Shown here: piece after piece, positions 60,195 to 64,000 of the stretch
How the letters are laid out: each line of letters begins with the position of its first letter
Position numbering within the stretch: position 1 is the first letter of the stretch
Assembly: GCA_018292915.2 (NCBI GenBank)
Contig: JACVVK020000035.1
Location: 1,966,001 to 2,030,000, forward strand
Length of the DNA stretch: 64,000 nt
DNA from: Batillaria attramentaria
Lineage: Eukaryota; Mollusca; Gastropoda; Batillariidae
Direction of reading: 5' to 3'
Translations under genes and position numbers: made by a program
Notes under the pieces: generated by a model
What the model saw: the letters and a program-made list of their open reading frames with translations, nothing else
Databases searched by the model: none
What the model was told of the DNA's origin: nothing

Positions 60195-61070
60195 GCACGT
60201 GGCGCCCGGATTTCAAGTCCCTGCCGTGATTCGGTCACGGTTACACGTCACTAGTAATAGCTTCCGGAGCACGTAGTAAGAATTCCGCTAAATATAGAAC
60301 AGAATTTTCGCCCCGTTTTAAATATGTGTGCAGAGTGAAAAATGGCAATCTTTGAAGAATAAGCCTGGCATGTGGACTATTTGTATTCATACGCAGCTGA
60401 CACAGGAGCTAGCAGACGACAGAGGGCGTCGGTGGTCGCTGCTAGCAATGCAAAAAAGAAATGGAATATTGGAAATTGTTTAAATTGATCATACTCTTTC
60501 GGCAGTCCTGTTCTGCTGCCATGTGTGGGCTATGGGGCTTCTGTTTCAATGTAGTTAATACGTTTTCATTTTGGAGTGAACTCTCTATCTCGCATTTGTG
60601 TGTGTGTATTTTTTTAATTAAAATTCCACAGTTAAAAACCTTTCCTCTTTACAAAGTTATCTGCCCCCCCCCCCCGGCCTCTTGTGTCTTGCTATTTGAA
60701 CCATTGAAACACTTGCTTTTTTTGTAAATTATCTAGCCATTCATTTCTAACCCAAAGTGGCTGTATATGTACACACAAAGAAACAATCGTTTAACTTTAT
60801 ATTCGCAAAGTAGCGAAGCAAATGCCAGTGGGCCGGGTATAAAATGATCTGTTAAACGACTGTGCTAAACTCTAAACTCTAAGCTGAAAAAGCAGCTATG
60901 ATATCCTGCGATATGTGTCACCCAAAACTGAAGTCTACTTTACATTAATGATAAGGTTGATTCTAAATATTGCTCTGTGGGGGGATAGGGAGGGGGAAGG
61001 GGGGGGGGTGGTTCATGTAAAAACTACCGATCGATTCAGTAAAGTTACTGATTCTACTGCCCTTTGTCTA
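60195..61070. other. Intergenic stretch between ZAR units IV and V
   Basis: Nothing coding is seen. It holds a short C-run near 60665-60675 and a G-rich patch near 60978-61010. The first part shows weak similarity in order to the 3' flanks of the other units (cttcggcagtc.tg, tcaatgtagtt). Confidence 0.45.
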
Positions 61071-61071
61071 T

Positions 61072-61093
61072 GTGCGTGCGTGCGTGCGTGAGC

Positions 61094-61182
<89 letters not shown>
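61072..61182 (+). repeat. Compound (GCGT)n(GC)n(GT)n(GA)n microsatellite
   Basis: The same order of tracts seen at 38589 and 62584. The sequence after it (ctctacacataacgctactg ...) matches the A-C intron of units II, III and V, so this may be the remnant of another unit. Confidence 0.85.
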
Positions 61183-61183
<1 letters not shown>

Positions 61184-61317
61184 GTTGCATCTCTGAGTAG
61201 ATGCACTCATACATGTGTGCCAAAACAAAGAGATATGATAACGGCAACCAGTCTACTCAAGTCTACTTATGACAAAAACACAACTCTACACATAACGCTA
61301 CTGGGATTCCAATTTTC

Positions 61318-61546
61318 TATAAATAACCTCGTACCCACAATTCCTCCGTCAGAGAGCAGTTATAGATAACCCCCAAAACGAGGCTACACTTGGAAGGGGA
61401 CATCATTGGCCTTGTGCAAGAGATAAGCTAGAAACAAAACAGCGACTCAAAGTAAAAAGGGGAGTATTGCATACAATACGGAAAGTTTTATCTGGAGCCA
61501 CAGAGGCCAAACTCGTGTCCACATCCTCCCAGAAAGTGAAAGTTGG
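61318..61546 (+). promoter_or_regulatory. Candidate promoter and exon 1 of ZAR unit V
   Basis: TATAAATA at 61318-61325 is followed about 220 bp later by a donor-like TTGG|GTGAGT at 61547. Position before exon A of unit V and the TATA match with unit I suggest a first exon, but it does not align with exon 1 of units II-IV. Confidence 0.3.
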
Positions 61547-62234
61547 GTGAGTAAAATGTATCGTTTTTGCTGATTAGAAAAAAGAAATCCCTGTTGTTGA
61601 CGCCTTATTTGTAGTGTCAGTCACAACGAACGTTGACTTGAATCTTCAAGACTAAAACGGCCGCTTTTCATACATTCATTTGTTGTTCTTGTTGTTGTAC
61701 TTGTTCTTGTCTTAATAATGATAGTATGTGGTGGAAAAGGACGTTAAACTCCCAAACAACCCACTCCTTGATGATGATGATGATGATGATGATGATGTAG
61801 AAAACACTCACTCTGATTAAAAGCCGAACAGTTTCATCGGTGAAGGCGGTTTACATGGCGAAACCTTATGTTCGTATGAGGTGTGTTATAAAACTAGCTG
61901 ATTCTCTGATTTAAAAGTACATATGCACTTCTTAGCAGTGTGACAAATAATGATAACACACTGATATCAAGCATTGTATGAGTGAGCAAATATCATCAGT
62001 TCATAAAAAGAAATTGAACATAGGCTAACATAGTGTCATGAATTTGATTCTAAAATTCCTGGTTGAGAAATTTAGAGGAAACTGAACATTCAGAAACAGA
62101 GACAGAAGGATCTAAATCAGCTGAACAAAAGGTAAAGCCTCTTGGAAAAAGAACATTCATTAACCTAAAACTCTTACTTTTTAACAGTAGGTAGACATTT
62201 TGGAAACTGATAATTTAATAACTGAACTCTTCAT

Positions 62235-62360
<126 letters not shown>

Positions 62361-62459
62361 CCGAAAGCCATGAGCGTACGTCGTTACGGTTACTTTGAGT
62401 GTGATGACTGCGGGAGGCGTTGGGGAAGTTCGCAAGTCTATTGCGATGAATATGATGAA
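62361..62459 (+). CDS. zar1-like: ZAR unit V, exon A (start and first knuckle)
   Basis: Almost identical to unit III exon A at 47348, with MSV for MRV as the only protein difference. ATG at 62370; donor GATGAA|GTAAGC; phase 0. The following intron also matches unit III apart from the hAT-like MITE, so the duplication is recent. Confidence 0.8.
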
Positions 62460-62582
62460 GTAAGCATTGATTATATTGAACTACATGTACGTACAATATA
62501 CAATATCACCTTCTCATGGCCCTGTTAATTACGTTACAGCAGTGCAGGCGCTTGATCTCCTCTTTAAATAATGAGCTATCAC

Positions 62583-62583
<1 letters not shown>

Positions 62584-62621
<38 letters not shown>

Positions 62622-62639
62622 TGTTTGTGTTTGTGTTTG

Positions 62640-62704
<65 letters not shown>

Positions 62705-62706
62705 GC

Positions 62707-62801
<95 letters not shown>
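62584..62801 (+). repeat. Compound (GT)n(GTTT)(GCGT)n(GC)n(GT)n(GA)n tract
   Basis: A 218-bp alternating tract inside the A-C intron of unit V. It is the counterpart of the 48009-48072 tract in unit III. Confidence 0.95.
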
Positions 62802-62804
<3 letters not shown>

Positions 62805-63091
62805 GGGGGGGGGAGAGATTTTATTCAATGTATAGATATATTATTAAATGTGTGTCAAACTAATCAGACTGATAACTGCCCTGAGTCTACAGACAGAAAT
62901 CTAGTCATTTTAGAGCAAAACTCTACCCATTACCCTTGCGGGATTTCAGTGTTCTATAAATAACCTCGTACTCACAATGCCCACAGCACAGAGCAGTACT
63001 TATCAGGGCGGAGTCGAGCAAGCCGCTTACAACTGACCCCTTTAATCTACCCGATAAAAAAATATCTCTGTCCGCTGTCCTTGTATCGAAG

Positions 63092-63256
63092 GCTGAGGAG
63101 GAACAAGACTGCAATAACTGTGACACACCATGTTTCCCCTACCGTGTGGAACCACTCCGTTACTCCCATGATGATGATGATGATGAATACGACGACGACG
63201 ATGATGATTACGACTACTACTACGATGATGATGATGATGACGACAGTGATGATGCA
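63092..63256 (+). CDS. zar1-like: ZAR unit V, exon C (chimeric acidic exon)
   Basis: 55 codons, phase 0 both sides, acceptor atcgaag|GCT and donor GATGCA|GTAAGC. Same design as 48359-48529 with two fewer codons and a slightly different Tyr/Asp order. The frame is kept despite triplet-length change. The next exon (A') should lie just past the window end. Confidence 0.75.
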
Positions 63257-63547
63257 GTAAGCATGCTTAGGACGCCGTTGGGGGGAGGAGGGGGTGGGGG
63301 TGGGAAAGACTGTGAGAAGAGATGCATCTGCCGACAATAATAACACCAGCAAACACAATGTAAACGTAACACTGAACTGCTGGGCATATACATGTAAGCA
63401 TTGCAATAGCAACAGCCTGCAGGCTACTGAGGCTAGCATTTGGAAATATTGTACGTCGTTCCTAGTCGTACATATATATATATCTAAAATGGATAACAGA
63501 CACAGTCATCAGAGTTTTTTGTATTTTGTTGTTTTGTTTTTGTTTTT

Positions 63548-63652
63548 GTTGCTGTTGTTGTGTTTGTTTGTTTGTTATTGTTTTGTTTGTTTGTTTGTTT
63601 GTTTGTTTGTTTGTTTGTTTGTTTGTTTGTTTGTTTGTTTGTTTGTTTGTTT
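63548..63652 (+). repeat. (GTTT)n-rich tract
   Basis: About seventeen GTTT units with flanking T/G-rich sequence. The same intron position in unit III (48770-49010) is T/G-rich but less regular. Confidence 0.9.
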
Positions 63653-63845
63653 GTGGGGTTTTTTGTTTGTTTCTGTTTTGTTTTTGGTTGTTGTTGTTGT
63701 TTTGCTTTATGGGGTGTTTTTTGTTTTTTTGGGGGTTTTCTTTGTTGGGGGGGGGGGGGATATTGTTAGCAGATTTGTGGGCTCAGTACAAACATTGACA
63801 TGTTCCAAATATGTAAATAGTGCATTTCATTGCATGCATGTGTTT

Positions 63846-64000
<155 letters not shown>

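Overview
The window is eukaryotic, AT/GT-rich and packed with microsatellites. It has spliced genes with GT-AG introns, tRNA-derived SINEs, MITEs, a Tc1-type DNA transposon and an APE-type LINE. The gene content (a Not/NOTO-type homeobox gene and ZAR1-type zinc-finger genes) together with the repeat style fits a lophotrochozoan, most likely a marine gastropod mollusc. The species cannot be proven from the sequence.

Left part (1-28 kb): a small THAP-domain reading frame lies at 1449-1781. A complete three-exon Not homeobox gene lies on the + strand (exons 6734-7265, 12421-12541, 14824-15094; 307 aa). Its introns and 3' flank hold SINEs, MITEs, a 22-copy 43-bp minisatellite (18837-19782), a 515-bp TG/CGTG block (26058-26572) and two non-repetitive islands that each contain a perfect PBX-MEIS-type decamer.

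Right part (28-64 kb): a tandem + strand array of ZAR1/ZAR1L-type genes. Each is built from modular phase-0 exons: a non-coding exon 1; exon A (first knuckle, usually with the start ATG); exon B (rest of the zinc finger plus stop); and in some units two extra internal exons, C (the front half of exon B fused to an Asp/Tyr-rich repeat ending in a splice donor) and A' (an A-type exon without ATG). Unit I (28.5-32.2 kb) and unit IV (57.2-60.2 kb) are simple A-B genes. Unit III (46.9-56.0 kb) is A-C-A'-B. Unit V (61.3 kb to the window end) starts as A-C and must continue outside. Unit II (37.6-43.5 kb) has lost exon A and appears restarted at an ATG inside exon C, giving an acidic tail fused to a complete zinc finger. 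Five A/A' exons have a (TG)n tract directly against the 3' splice site.

Because the units are paralogous, they act as filled and empty sites for each other. This resolves a Tc1 element (45191-46847, TA duplication), a hAT-like MITE (47567-47999) and, through its 17-bp target duplication, a full-length but frameshifted LINE (49436-55752) that landed 25 bp upstream of the last coding exon of unit III. A 42-bp SINE tail with a 10-bp duplication is nested inside the Tc1 transposase. The ZAR array with its chimeric acidic exon is the most unusual system here. Expression and protein function are inferred, not shown.
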